From an uncultured Oscillospiraceae bacterium (GTDB lineage: Bacteria > Bacillota > Clostridia > Oscillospirales > Acutalibacteraceae): a stretch of DNA of 64,000 nucleotides. The position numbers were made by a program, and so were the translations under genes. Location of the stretch: assembly GCA_905192745.1 (NCBI GenBank), contig CAJJLZ010000003.1, forward strand, positions 1-64,000, in the 5' to 3' direction. Position 1 is the stretch's first letter; every line of letters starts with the position of its first letter. This document shows, piece by piece, positions 25,201 to 34,715 of the stretch. The notes under the pieces are model-generated. The model ran no database searches, was not told the DNA's origin, and worked only from the letters and a program-made list of their open reading frames with translations.

Positions 25201-26436
25201 TTATTTTTTCCGCTGCTCCGGCTGTTTTTTTGCCTGTCGAAGCAGTCGGTGCAGGGATTCCATAAAAATCTCTCTGGTGTAATGCTGTTCAAAGAAACGG
25301 CGGCCGTTTCGCCCTTTTTCCCGGTATCCGGCGGGGGCGGCGATCACCCGCTCCATCGCGGCGGCCAGTCCCGCCGCGTCCCCGGCGGGAACGCTCTCGC
25401 CGCAGCCGGACTCCCGGATCATACCGGCCGCCGCGCCGTCGGCGGCGGCAAGGATCGGTTTGCCGGCGGAAAGATAGCCCTGCGCCTTGGCCGGAAGGGT
25501 CATCCCGATAAAATCCCCGCCCCGCAGGGTCAGGAGGAAGCAGTCGGCCAACTTGTAAAACCGTTTCATCTCGCTTTGCGGGAACCGCCCGTGAAACGTT
25601 ACCGTTTCTCCCAGAGACAGCTCGTCCGCCAGATTTCGGCAATTCTCCAGCTCCGAACCGCTCCCCACGATATGGATATGGAAGGGTGGTTCCGCCTTTT
25701 CCCGCCGCCCCTGCTTCACCAGCGCCGCGGCGCGGAGAATGCAATCCACATTCTGCACCGCGCCGATGTTCCCGGCAAAGAGGAAATCCACACAGCCGTT
25801 TTCGTCGTATTCGCCGCAGATGTCCGCGTACAGATCCTCCGCGTGCTGCGGAAGCTCGACGATCCGCTCGTCCTCCACGCCGTCCACTTCCCGCAGGTAA
25901 TCCCGGAAGGGGGCGGAGGTGACCGCCAGCGTATCGGCCTGCTGATAGACGCGGCGGCTGACGCGGTGCATCAGCCGGAAAAGGGGATGCCGCTCCCCCA
26001 CGTTCCACGCCTTCAGAGATTCCGGCCAGAGGTCGCAGCAGTATAAAACCAGCGGCGCGCCGGTCCGCTTGCGATATGCGGCGGCCGGAATGGACTGAAG
26101 CACCGGCGAGGTTTGATAGGAAAAAACCACCTCGGCGTCCTTTTTCCCGAACCGGGCAACAATCCAGCCCCAGAAAACAAAAGACGCATAGTTGAGCGCG
26201 CGGAAGAGTACGCCGCTCCGCCGGGAAACCGTCGGCACCCGGATCACCGCCGCGCCGTGCCACGTTTCCCGCCAGCGGCGGAAAAAGCGGTATTCCTTCG
26301 GCACACGGGATGTCGCATAGTCCGGCAGCCCGGTCAGAACGCGGACGGTATGACCTTCCTTCGCCAGAGCGTCCACAATATCGTTGATACGGAAATCATC
26401 CGGATAAAAGCACTGGGAAACCACCAGGATATTCAT
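25201..26436 (-). CDS. WbuB-like family 4 glycosyltransferase
   Basis: About 411 residues. MNILVVSQCFYPDDFRINDI is the classic WbuB-type N-terminus. LYCCDLWPESLKAW (about 128-141) and the donor region FLFAGNIGAVQNVDCILRAA and LPAKAQGYLSAGKPILAAAD complete the GT4 pattern. It is the first gene of the long right-hand operon. The open frame reaches 26,679, but that extension is rich in Arg and Gly, crosses the promoter at 26,566-26,594 and matches no family, so the ATG at 26436 is used. Paralogous in type to the enzyme at 11,104-12,333. Confidence 0.88.
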   Translation of the reverse strand: MNILVVSQCFYPDDFRINDIVDALAKEGHTVRVLTGLPDYATSRVPKEYRFFRRWRETWHGAAVIRVPTVSRRSGVLFRALNYASFVFWGWIVARFGKKDAEVVFSYQTSPVLQSIPAAAYRKRTGAPLVLYCCDLWPESLKAWNVGERHPLFRLMHRVSRRVYQQADTLAVTSAPFRDYLREVDGVEDERIVELPQHAEDLYADICGEYDENGCVDFLFAGNIGAVQNVDCILRAAALVKQGRREKAEPPFHIHIVGSGSELENCRNLADELSLGETVTFHGRFPQSEMKRFYKLADCFLLTLRGGDFIGMTLPAKAQGYLSAGKPILAAADGAAAGMIRESGCGESVPAGDAAGLAAAMERVIAAPAGYREKGRNGRRFFEQHYTREIFMESLHRLLRQAKKQPEQRKK

Positions 26437-26565
26437 GAGCGGCCCGCGCCCTTTCTTCTGCTGAGATCTGAGCGGCAGGAATCGAGGGTTCGGGCCCCTC
26501 CTTCCCCGGCCTGCACGGCCGCCGCAAACAAAAACGCCGCGGATCGCTCTCCGCCGCCGGCGCTT

Positions 26566-26594
26566 AGTATAGCATAATCCGGCGGAAAATACAA
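26566..26594 (-). promoter_or_regulatory. Sigma-A promoter of the right-hand polysaccharide operon
   Basis: Minus strand: TTGTAT, 17 bp, TATACT with TATGC just before the -10. Transcription should start near 26,559, giving a leader of about 120 nt before the first glycosyltransferase. All genes down to the terminator at 14,015-14,046 could be read from it. Confidence 0.75.
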
Positions 26595-26676
26595 CTTCCC
26601 GTTTGTTCCCGCCCCGTTTCCGGCCTCTTCGTATCCGGCGGCCCTCCCGTCCAAGGAAAAGCCCGGGCCCTTCCGA

Positions 26677-26717
26677 CAAAATCAGGCGGGCAGAAACCGT
26701 TTCTCCGCTTTCCGCCC
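26677..26717 (-). terminator. Probable terminator of the GT2 gene
   Basis: Minus-strand stem with arms at 26,709-26,717 and 26,688-26,696 (one wobble pair), followed by GCCTGATTTTG. It lies a few bases past the GT2 stop. Confidence 0.5.
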
Positions 26718-26723
26718 GTCCCG

Positions 26724-27734
26724 TTATTTCTCTGTTTCGTTCCTTCCCCTGCCGTCCCCGGCATTCTCCCCAGACAGTATGGACGGCGCTTTTTCCGTCA
26801 GAATCCGACGCTCCTCATGATAACGGGGACGCGCCTTGACCTCGCTGTAGATTTTTCCGATATATTCCCCGCACACCCCGATACACAAAAGCTGGATACC
26901 GCCGAGCAGCCAGATGGAGGCGACAATCGCCGTCCAGCCGGAAACGGCGCTGCCGGTCAGCTTGGAAATGAGCGAATACAGCAGCCCGAACACACTCAGG
27001 CAGGCGATAATAATACCGAAGGTGGAAATGATCCGCAGCGGCCTGACGCTGAAGGAGGTGATTCCCTCCACGGCAAAATTGAGCATCTTTTTCAGCGGAT
27101 ATTTCGACTCGCCCGCCGCCCGCTCATGCCGGTCGTAATAGACATAATCGCTCCGATAGCCGATCAGAGGCACGATCCCCCGGAGGAAAAGGTTGACCTC
27201 CCGGTATTCGGAGAGCGCCTCCAGCGCGCGGCGGCTCATCAGCCGGTAATCCGCGTGGTTGTAGACGCTTTCCACTCCCATGGCACCCATGAGCCGGTAA
27301 AACGCCAGCGCGGTGGTCCGCTTGAAGCGGGTATCCGTATCCCGCTTGTTCCGCACCCCGTACACCACGTCGCAGCCTTCGGCATATTTCGCAAGAAAGC
27401 CGTCGATGGCGTTGATGTCGTCCTGCAGGTCGGCGTCCATGGATACGGCGGCGTCGCAATGCTCCTTCGCCTCCATCAGCCCCGCGAGCAGGGCGTTCTG
27501 GTGACCGACGTTGTGGGCGAGCTTCAGCGCGGCGAACAGCGGCGTTTCGCCCGTCAGCCGTTCCAGTCCGGCCCAGGTGCCGTCCCTGCTGCCGTCATCC
27601 ACAAACAGAACGCGGCTGTCCGCCCCGATCGTCCCGGCGGCGATCAGGGCTTCCATCTTCTCCCGGACGGCGGCCGCCGTAATCGGCAGGACCGCCTCCT
27701 CGTTATAACAGGGAATTACCAGATACAGGACCAT
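26724..27734 (-). CDS. GtrB/CsbB-like family 2 glycosyltransferase with two C-terminal helices
   Basis: A 336-residue polyprenyl-phosphate glycosyltransferase. The GT-A domain begins LVIPCYNEEAVLPITAAAV, has FVDDGSRDGTW (about 49-59) and the DxD-like MDADLQDD (about 99-106), and SVYNHADYRLMSRRAL is typical of the DPM1/GtrB group. Two hydrophobic segments (about 240-262 and 275-297) anchor it. Such enzymes make undecaprenyl-phosphate-linked glucose or a related sugar used outside the membrane to decorate glycans. The gene sits upstream of the right-hand operon promoter and appears to be a single transcription unit. Confidence 0.88.
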   Translation of the reverse strand: MVLYLVIPCYNEEAVLPITAAAVREKMEALIAAGTIGADSRVLFVDDGSRDGTWAGLERLTGETPLFAALKLAHNVGHQNALLAGLMEAKEHCDAAVSMDADLQDDINAIDGFLAKYAEGCDVVYGVRNKRDTDTRFKRTTALAFYRLMGAMGVESVYNHADYRLMSRRALEALSEYREVNLFLRGIVPLIGYRSDYVYYDRHERAAGESKYPLKKMLNFAVEGITSFSVRPLRIISTFGIIIACLSVFGLLYSLISKLTGSAVSGWTAIVASIWLLGGIQLLCIGVCGEYIGKIYSEVKARPRYHEERRILTEKAPSILSGENAGDGRGRNETEK

Positions 27735-27770
27735 GCTATCCCATCCTTACGCTATGGTATTGCCCACCGG

Positions 27771-28439
27771 TCAATAACCCAGCGGCTCGCCCACCAGAAT
27801 CACCTTGATCCGTCCCGCCTCCCGCTGCCGGGCGGAAACCACATAATTGCAGCAGATGCGCGCATCGGTTCCGCAGCCGTCGGTCATGCCGTCCTTCTCC
27901 AGTCCCTGACAGGCGCCCGCCGCGGCGCAGTAGGTCGAACAATGCAGCCGCACGGCGTTCGCCGGAGCAGACACCTGCTTGACATACCGGACGGCGGCGT
28001 CCAAATCGGGCACGATTTTATTACAGCCGACCACCAGAATCACCGAACGGGGGCCGTAGCAGATCGCCGCCACCCGGTTGCTGTTGCCGTCCACGTTGTA
28101 CAGCTCGCCGTTCATGGTCACGGCGTTGGCGGAAGCCAGATATACGTCGGCGGAAAAGCTGTCCAGAAAAATCCGCCGCACCTGTTCCGCGTCCAGCCCC
28201 GGCGCGTACCGGTCGAGGAACCGATACCGGCCGCTGCGCAGAAGATCCAGCACACCGGTCTGGGCCAGAGTAACCGAACCCCCAACTGCGGCGACGTCCC
28301 CTTTGTGCATCAGCGCCTCCACCTGCGCGGGCACCTCGGCGGCCGTGTCCACATAGTAGGCCTCCATCCGGTTCTTCCGCAGGTTTTCCATCGTTTTTTC
28401 CGCCTGCCGTTTCATCACGGCTTTTCTCGCAGCATCCAT
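27771..28439 (-). CDS. LUD-domain (LutC/DUF162) protein
   Basis: About 222 residues. VAAVGGSVTLAQTGVLDLL and ASANAVTMNGELYNVDGNSN are the conserved blocks of the LUD domain. The C-terminus has a run of cysteines (CSTYCAAAGAC, CGTDARICCNY). Relatives LutB/LutC take part in lactate oxidation, but stand-alone LUD proteins like this one have no proven reaction. No lutA/lutB neighbour is present. The ATG at 28439 has AAGGAG eight bases upstream, so the longer frame to 28,514 is not used. It is transcribed away from the recombinase gene. Confidence 0.85.
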   Translation of the reverse strand: MDAARKAVMKRQAEKTMENLRKNRMEAYYVDTAAEVPAQVEALMHKGDVAAVGGSVTLAQTGVLDLLRSGRYRFLDRYAPGLDAEQVRRIFLDSFSADVYLASANAVTMNGELYNVDGNSNRVAAICYGPRSVILVVGCNKIVPDLDAAVRYVKQVSAPANAVRLHCSTYCAAAGACQGLEKDGMTDGCGTDARICCNYVVSARQREAGRIKVILVGEPLGY

Positions 28440-28652
28440 GAGGACAACTCCTTTTCCACTCCACAGCCCGGGCGTTCCATGATTATCATATATCTGGTGT
28501 CTGCGGCACAGCATCGCAGCATTTATTATCTTATTAGATGTTTTATTTTATCAAATGATCCGGCGTTTGGCAAGCCATATTACGCGGCGAATCCCCCCCT
28601 GAAATCCGATTTCCTTCAGCCGTTCAAAATATACGGAATAGAAAAAGCCGTC

Positions 28653-28681
28653 TTGACAAAAATTCAATTCCGGCCTATCGT
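28653..28681 (+). promoter_or_regulatory. Promoter of the tyrosine recombinase gene
   Basis: A perfect TTGACA -35 is followed after 17 bp by TATCGT. The start codon is 36 bp downstream, behind AAGGAGGAG. Confidence 0.7.
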
Positions 28682-28716
28682 TAGGACAAAGCCACCGGAA
28701 AAGGAGGAGATACCGG

Positions 28717-29763
28717 ATGCGGCAGGAATACAGCGAGGAATGCTTCCCCATTCTGCGGGATTTTCTCGGGTATATGGAAGTGGTCAAGGGCCGGTCAACC
28801 GGTACGGTAGAAAATTACTTTGCCGATCTGCGGGTCTTTTTCCGTTATATCAAGCAACTGCGGGGGCTGGTCCCGGCCGCCATGCCGGAGGAAGAGATCC
28901 CGATTCAGGATATTGACATCGACCTCATCCGTTCCATTACTCTGCAGGATATTTACGAATACATGAGCTACGCCAAAAACGAGCGGCAGAACCACGACAA
29001 AGCGTTGGCGCGGAAAGCCTGTTCTCTGCGGGTGTTTTTCCGTCACCTGACGAATTATACCCACCAGCTTGAGTATAACCCGGTCCAAAATCTGGACACG
29101 CCGAAGATTCGAAAGGCTCTGCCGAAATATCTGACGCTGGAGCAGAGCATCGCCCTTCTCCAAAGCGTAAACGGGGAATTCGCCCAGCGGGATTACTGTA
29201 TGCTGACCCTCCTGCTGAACTGCGGACTTCGCCGGGCGGAGCTGGCGGGGCTGAACGTGACCGATATCCGCAGCGACAATACCCTGCGGGTGCTCGGCAA
29301 GGGCAACAAGGAGCGGGTGATTTATCTGAACGACGCCTGTCTGGGCGCAATCCGGCAGTACCTGCCCACCCGTCCCGTGGACGGGGTGGAGAAAAAGGAC
29401 CGTAACGCCCTGTTTTACAGCCGTCTCAAAAAGCGGATCAGCGTGGACGGCGTACATTATGTTGTGAAGGGCTACCTCTCCCGGATCAAGGGACTGGAGG
29501 GATATTCCACCCACAAGCTCCGCCATACCGCCGCCACCCTGATGTACCAGCACGGCGGGGTGGACATCCGGGTGCTCAAGGATATCCTCGGTCACGAAAA
29601 TCTCGGTACCACCGAGATATACACCCACCTGTCCAGCGAGCAGGTAAAAAAAGCGGTGGAGGCCAATCCGCTGGCGCATATCAAGCCGCGAAAGAAAAAA
29701 ACGGTTTCCCCTTCCAACGGAGAAAAGCCGGAAGAAGAAAAAGAAAACCGCGCAGCGGAGTAA
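28717..29763 (+). CDS. Xer-type tyrosine recombinase
   Basis: A 348-residue tyrosine recombinase. The N-terminal SAM-like DNA-binding domain occupies about 10-120. The catalytic domain has Arg172 (CGLRRAEL), Lys195 (GKGNKER), His266/Arg269 (STHKLRHTAA), His293 (LGHENLGTTEIYTH) and nucleophile Tyr302: a complete active site. It is about 45 residues longer than typical XerC/XerD, with an insertion near 50-70 and a charged tail rich in Lys and Glu. It is expected to resolve chromosome dimers at dif. An integrase role is possible but no integrase partners or att repeats are seen. It is divergent from the LUD gene. Confidence 0.88.
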   Translation: MRQEYSEECFPILRDFLGYMEVVKGRSTGTVENYFADLRVFFRYIKQLRGLVPAAMPEEEIPIQDIDIDLIRSITLQDIYEYMSYAKNERQNHDKALARKACSLRVFFRHLTNYTHQLEYNPVQNLDTPKIRKALPKYLTLEQSIALLQSVNGEFAQRDYCMLTLLLNCGLRRAELAGLNVTDIRSDNTLRVLGKGNKERVIYLNDACLGAIRQYLPTRPVDGVEKKDRNALFYSRLKKRISVDGVHYVVKGYLSRIKGLEGYSTHKLRHTAATLMYQHGGVDIRVLKDILGHENLGTTEIYTHLSSEQVKKAVEANPLAHIKPRKKKTVSPSNGEKPEEEKENRAAE

Positions 29764-29831
29764 AAGCCGACCCGTGCCGCCATTTCGTGCAGGCTGAGAG
29801 TGGTCAAGTCCGTTAATCCGTTTTTCATCTC

Positions 29832-29874
29832 CAACAACAAAGGGAGCTGTCATCGACAGCTCCCTTTGTTGTTG
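29832..29874. terminator. Bidirectional terminator with 20-bp perfect stem
   Basis: Perfect arms at 29,832-29,851 and 29,855-29,874 enclose a 3-nt loop. GGGAGCTGTC forms the inner arm and the outer arm ends TTTGTTGTTG, giving T-rich exits in both directions. It separates the convergent recombinase and pfkA genes. Confidence 0.85.
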
Positions 29875-29886
29875 AAGATGACCGGA

Positions 29887-30855
29887 TCAGATCGAAATCT
29901 GATGGGCCATATTAAACATTTCAAAATCAAACGGCTTTTTCATCTGCAGAGCTTCCTCAATATCGAAATCAACGATCTTGTCGCTCTGGATGGCCACGAC
30001 GCGGTTGCCCTTGCCGTTCAACAGCAGTTCCACCGCATAATAGCCCATCTGGCTGGCGAGGATGCGATCCCGTATGGAAGGCGAACCGCCGCGCTGCACA
30101 TGACCGAGGATGGTGGCGCGGCTTTCAATGCCGGTTCGCTTCTCGATCTGTTCCGCTATATCGATTACATGGCCGACGCCTTCCGCCACCACGATGATGA
30201 AGTGCTTTTTGCCGGTCGCGGAGGTTGCTTCCATCCGCTTAATGATATCCCGTTCAAAATCATAGGGAATCTCCGGCACGATGATGCTGGTAGCCCCTAC
30301 GGCGATACCGACGTTCAGCGCCAGATATCCCGCACGGCGGCCCATAACCTCCACCACGCTGCAGCGATCATGCGACTGCGCGGTATCACGGAGCTTATCA
30401 ACCATTTCCATACAGGTGTTCATGGCGGTGTCGTATCCAATGGTATATTCACAGCAGGCAATATCGTTGTCAATGGTGCCGGGAATGCCGATGCAGGGCA
30501 AACCGCGCCGGGTAAGATCCTGCGCGCCGCGGAAGGAACCGTCGCCGCCAATGACGACCACGCCCTCAATGCCGTTCTCACGGCAGGTTTTGATTGCTTT
30601 CTGCATCCCTTCCTCCGTACAGAATTCAGGGCTGCGCGCGGTGTACAGCATGGTGCCGCCGCGATGGATGATATCCGAAACGCTGCGCAGGTTCATGGGG
30701 AAAATATCCCCGTGAATCAGGCCATTGTAGCCGCGGTATACGCCGAACACTTCCACACCCTTGCTCAGCGCCGTACGGGCAACCGAACGAACAGCGGCGT
30801 TCATGCCGGGGGCGTCGCCGCCGCTGGTCAGCACGGCAATTCTTTTGACGGACAT
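29887..30855 (-). CDS. pfkA: ATP-dependent 6-phosphofructokinase
   Basis: A 322-residue PfkA of normal length. It phosphorylates fructose 6-phosphate to the 1,6-bisphosphate, the committed step of glycolysis. KRIAVLTSGGDAPGMNAA opens the ATP site, GGDGS (103-107) with glycine at the position that is Asp in PPi-dependent enzymes indicates ATP use, and PGTIDND (125-131) is the catalytic loop. MGRRAGYLA and GHVQRGGSP are also conserved. The ATG at 30855 has AAGGAG nine bases upstream; upstream in-frame codons to 30,933 cross the leader. It lies downstream of dnaE, as in many Firmicutes, but has its own promoter. Confidence 0.96.
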   Translation of the reverse strand: MSVKRIAVLTSGGDAPGMNAAVRSVARTALSKGVEVFGVYRGYNGLIHGDIFPMNLRSVSDIIHRGGTMLYTARSPEFCTEEGMQKAIKTCRENGIEGVVVIGGDGSFRGAQDLTRRGLPCIGIPGTIDNDIACCEYTIGYDTAMNTCMEMVDKLRDTAQSHDRCSVVEVMGRRAGYLALNVGIAVGATSIIVPEIPYDFERDIIKRMEATSATGKKHFIIVVAEGVGHVIDIAEQIEKRTGIESRATILGHVQRGGSPSIRDRILASQMGYYAVELLLNGKGNRVVAIQSDKIVDFDIEEALQMKKPFDFEMFNMAHQISI

Positions 30856-30949
30856 CGAAATCCACTCCTTATTTTTATAAACCGGCCGTTCATCAAAGAA
30901 AACACCGGTTTTTTCTTTCCGTATTTTGTACACCGAGGGTAACGTTGGT

Positions 30950-30979
30950 ATTATACACTATTTGACAAGAATATATCAA
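30950..30979 (-). promoter_or_regulatory. Promoter of pfkA
   Basis: Minus strand: TTGATA, 18 bp, perfect TATAAT. The transcript would start near 30,943, giving a leader of about 88 nt. Confidence 0.75.
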
Positions 30980-31101
30980 GGGCCTTCTTATATAGATATC
31001 TCTCCATTTCCACTGGCGTATTTGTATAGAAAAGCGGCAAACGGAGCCGGGAAAACCGGACGCTTTCCGTTTTCTGCGGAAAACGATTTACTTTTCCGCC
31101 C

Positions 31102-34100
31102 TTACTCCACCATAGCCACGTTTTCTTCCCCCAGAATCCGGCGAAGCTCACGGAGCATAACTTCGTTCGGCCACACACCCATGGAAAGCGGCGCGCGCAG
31201 AAGCTTTCCACTGTCGCGGAAACGGAAATACAGCGGCGCCGGGCCGTCGAAAATCCCGGTCACGAGACAGGCGCGCCGATAATCCGGCCCGTCTTTTGAG
31301 GAAACCCGAAGATATAAGCCCGGCGGAGCCGCCGTCTTTTTCACCGCCGAAGCGGACGGAGCGGAGGAGACTTCCTGCTTTTCCGCTCGACGGGCCGCCG
31401 GCGGCGTAAAGCCGAGCGGAAGCGGGCCGCCCGGTTCCGGCGCCGTTTCAAAGGCGTCGGCCAGAAGCTTGGGCTCTTCGTCCTCCCGCATACTCAGCCG
31501 TCCACGAACCAGCAGAACGTTTCCCGGTTTCAGGAGGCCAAGACTGACCGACAGCACCCGTGGAAAGACCAGCAGTTCCATCGACCCGTACAGGTCTTCC
31601 AACACGACATACGCCATGGCGGCATTGCTGCGGGTGGTTTTCTGCCGCACAGCGCCGACCATACCAAGAAGCGTAACCGTTTCACCATCCCGGTAATCCC
31701 CGCCTCCCTCTTCCGCCGAGGCCAGAATCTGGTCAATCCGGGAGGCGCGGACCCGTCCGTACATCTCGGCGTAAGGCTGCAGCGGATGGCCGGTGATATA
31801 CAGGCCGGTAATCTCCTTTTCCATCGCCAGAAGCTCCGCGTAGGAAAATTCCGGCAGATCAGGCAGAGCCGGTTCCCCATACCCCTCATCCTCCGGCGAA
31901 TCGAAAAAGCCCATTTGCCCGGACAGACTGCGCCGGTTCTGTTCCTCCAACACACCGAGGAACGCGTCGATCGACTCCAGCATCTGATGCCGATTGGCCC
32001 CCAGCCCATCCAGCGCGCCGCAGCGAATCAGACTTTCCAGCGCGCGGCGGTTGAACTCCCGACGGGAAGAAAGGCGTTCGCAAAAGGAATAATAGCTGCG
32101 GTACGGCCCGTTTTCCTCCCGTTCCCGGATCAGCTCCGCAATCAGGCCGCGGCCGAGATTTTTAACCGCCAGCAAACCGAATCGGATTCCCCTGTCCTCC
32201 ACCACGGTGAAGCCGGTCTGGCTTTCGTTGACCGACGGAGGAAGCACGGCAATGCCCAGTCTGCCGCATTCGGCAATATAGGCGGCGACCTTGCCGCTGC
32301 CTTCCAGCACACTCGTCAGAAGAGCCGCCATATATTCCTGCGGACAGAAGCATTTCAGCCACGCCGTCTGATAGGCTACCAGCGCGTAAGCGGCGGCGTG
32401 GGCCTTGTTGAACGCATAGGAGGCAAAGGAGGACATCTCCCCGAAAACGGCTTCCGCCACATCGGCGGACACCCCCCGGCGCAGGCAGCCCTCCACCTCT
32501 ACCGTCCCGTCCTCCCGGGTCAGGCCGTGGATAAAAATGTCATGCTCCCGCTCCATCACATCGTGCTTTTTTTTGGACATGGCACGGCGGACGATATCCG
32601 CCCGGCCGAGGGAATAGCCGGCCAGCTCCCGGAAAATCTGCATCACCTGTTCCTGATACACGATGCAGCCATAGGTAACATCGAGGATCGGGGCCAGCTT
32701 GGGATGCCGGTACCGCACCTGCTCCGGATGATGGCGGTTGTTGATATACCGCGGGATGGAATCCATCGGTCCCGGACGGTAAAGCGCGATCACGGCGATC
32801 AGGTCCTCAAAACAGTCCGGCATAAGGTTTCCCAGCACCCGCTTCATCCCTGCGGATTCGAATTGGAATACCCCTTCCGTGTTCCCCTGAGTCATCATTT
32901 CAAAAACCGCCGGCTCGTCCATCGAAATGCTCCGGATATCAAAATCCGGCTTTTTTCTCCGGATCATGGTCTGGGCGTCGTCGATAATGGTCAGGTTGCG
33001 CAGGCCGAGAAAATCCATTTTTAACAGCCCAAGCTCCTCCAGCACCGTCATGGTGTACTGGGTGGCGACGAGGTCGCCGTTCAGACAGAGAGGGACGTAA
33101 TCGCTGACCGGCTTTGCGGTAATAACCACCCCGGCGGCATGGGTAGAAGCGTGCCGGGGCATCCCTTCCACCTTCTTCGCCATCTCGATCAGCTCGTGAA
33201 CCTGCGGGTTGGTCTCATACAGCTCCCGCAGCTGTTTGGACTGGGACAACGCCTTATCCAGCGTCATTTTCAATTCCCACGGCACCAGCTTGGCGGTCTG
33301 GTCGGCCGTCGCGTAGGGCAGACCGAGGGCGCGGGCCACATCCCGGATGGCGGCGCGGGCGGCCATGGTGCCGAAGGTAACGATCTGCGCCACATGATCG
33401 GCCCCATATTTGTCAATGACGTAATCGATCACCCGCTGGCGTTTTTCATTGCAGAAATCGATATCAAAATCGGGCATACTCACCCGTTCCGGGTTCAGAA
33501 AGCGCTCGAACAGGAGATTGTACCTGATCGGGTCGATGCCGGTGATTCCGATGCAGTAAGCACAGAGACTCGCCGCGCCGGAGCCCCGCCCCGGTCCAAC
33601 CGGAATATCGTGGCTTTTGGCGTACTGCACGAAATCGTTGACGATCAGATAGTAATCCACATATCCCATCTGTTCGATGGTATCCAGTTCATATTGCAGC
33701 CGCTCCTTCACGGCGGGGTCGGGATTCTCCCCGTAAAGGCGATGGAGCCCTTCCCAGCACTGCCGGCGGAAATAGGATACGCTGTCCTCCCCTTCCGGCG
33801 GATGAAATTCCGGCAGCTGGGTATGACCGAACTCAAACTCCAGACGGCATTGCTCCGCAATCTTCACCGTGTTGTCGAACGCTTCCGGAACCGCGGGAAA
33901 GAGCGAGCGCATTTCCTCCTCCGATTTGAGATAGAACTCCTCCGTCTCAAACGCCATCTTGGAAGGCTCGTCCACCGTGGTATTGGTCTGGATGCAGAGC
34001 AGTACCCGCTGAACCCGGGCGTCCTCCCGCGCCAGATAATGGGCGTCGTTGGTGCAGACCAGCGGAATGCCGGTTTCCCGCGCTATACGGATGATATGCG

Positions 34101-34662
34101 GGTTCACGCTCTTCTGCTCGCTGAGGCCGTGATCCTGAATTTCCAGATAATAATTTCCCCGTCCGAACAGGCGGTCATACCACAGCGCGGTTTCCTTCGC
34201 TTTGTCCGGTTCGCCCCGCAGCAGCGCGCGGGGAATCTCCCCCGCCAGACAGGCGGACAGACAAATCAACCCCTCGTGGTACTGCTCCAGCAGTTCATGA
34301 TCCACCCGGGGACGGGAATAAAAGCCCTCCGTCCAGCCGGCGGAAACCAGCTTCACCAGATTTCGGTATCCCGTCTCGTTTTTGCACAGAAGGACGAGAT
34401 GGGCGTGCTCCCCATCCAGCTCGTGAACCTTGTCGAACCGGGTGCGGGCCGCGACATAAACCTCGCAGCCGATAATCGGTTTCACCCCGGCTTTTTTCGC
34501 CGCCTTATAAAACTCGATCGCGCCATACATCACGCCGTGGTCGGTGATCGCCACGGCGTCCTGCCCTAACGCTTTGGCGCGGGAAACCAGCCCCTCGATC
34601 CGGCAGGCGCCGTCCAGCAGGCTGTACTCGCTGTGAACATGCAAATGAACGAATCCCGCCAT
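31102..34662 (-). CDS. dnaE: DNA polymerase III alpha subunit (DnaE)
   Basis: An 1186-residue replicative polymerase subunit. The N-terminal PHP domain begins FVHLHVHSEYSLLDGACRI and has ITDHGVMYG. The palm contains GPGRGSGAASLCAY and the metal-binding PDFDIDF (about 390-397). The helix-hairpin-helix region and the C-terminal OB fold (VTLLGMVGAVRQKTTRSNAA, about 995-1015) follow. Length and order match DnaE rather than PolC, which has an embedded exonuclease. In Firmicutes DnaE extends primers beside PolC. It is followed by pfkA after a 246-bp gap with its own promoter. Confidence 0.96.
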   Translation of the reverse strand: MAGFVHLHVHSEYSLLDGACRIEGLVSRAKALGQDAVAITDHGVMYGAIEFYKAAKKAGVKPIIGCEVYVAARTRFDKVHELDGEHAHLVLLCKNETGYRNLVKLVSAGWTEGFYSRPRVDHELLEQYHEGLICLSACLAGEIPRALLRGEPDKAKETALWYDRLFGRGNYYLEIQDHGLSEQKSVNPHIIRIARETGIPLVCTNDAHYLAREDARVQRVLLCIQTNTTVDEPSKMAFETEEFYLKSEEEMRSLFPAVPEAFDNTVKIAEQCRLEFEFGHTQLPEFHPPEGEDSVSYFRRQCWEGLHRLYGENPDPAVKERLQYELDTIEQMGYVDYYLIVNDFVQYAKSHDIPVGPGRGSGAASLCAYCIGITGIDPIRYNLLFERFLNPERVSMPDFDIDFCNEKRQRVIDYVIDKYGADHVAQIVTFGTMAARAAIRDVARALGLPYATADQTAKLVPWELKMTLDKALSQSKQLRELYETNPQVHELIEMAKKVEGMPRHASTHAAGVVITAKPVSDYVPLCLNGDLVATQYTMTVLEELGLLKMDFLGLRNLTIIDDAQTMIRRKKPDFDIRSISMDEPAVFEMMTQGNTEGVFQFESAGMKRVLGNLMPDCFEDLIAVIALYRPGPMDSIPRYINNRHHPEQVRYRHPKLAPILDVTYGCIVYQEQVMQIFRELAGYSLGRADIVRRAMSKKKHDVMEREHDIFIHGLTREDGTVEVEGCLRRGVSADVAEAVFGEMSSFASYAFNKAHAAAYALVAYQTAWLKCFCPQEYMAALLTSVLEGSGKVAAYIAECGRLGIAVLPPSVNESQTGFTVVEDRGIRFGLLAVKNLGRGLIAELIREREENGPYRSYYSFCERLSSRREFNRRALESLIRCGALDGLGANRHQMLESIDAFLGVLEEQNRRSLSGQMGFFDSPEDEGYGEPALPDLPEFSYAELLAMEKEITGLYITGHPLQPYAEMYGRVRASRIDQILASAEEGGGDYRDGETVTLLGMVGAVRQKTTRSNAAMAYVVLEDLYGSMELLVFPRVLSVSLGLLKPGNVLLVRGRLSMREDEEPKLLADAFETAPEPGGPLPLGFTPPAARRAEKQEVSSAPSASAVKKTAAPPGLYLRVSSKDGPDYRRACLVTGIFDGPAPLYFRFRDSGKLLRAPLSMGVWPNEVMLRELRRILGEENVAMVE

Positions 34663-34715
34663 ACAAGGCGACCCCTTTCCGTTTCGAACAGCCTTTCTCC
34701 GCAGAATGTTTCTGC

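Noticed and set aside
26437..26679. N-terminal extension of the GT4 gene at 25,201
   Set aside because: The extension is Arg/Gly-rich, covers the promoter and precedes a perfect WbuB-type N-terminus at 26436.
28717..29874. Tyrosine recombinase as evidence of an integrated element
   Set aside because: No integrase partners, tRNA target, att repeats or phage genes are visible, and the flanking genes are ordinary chromosomal ones.
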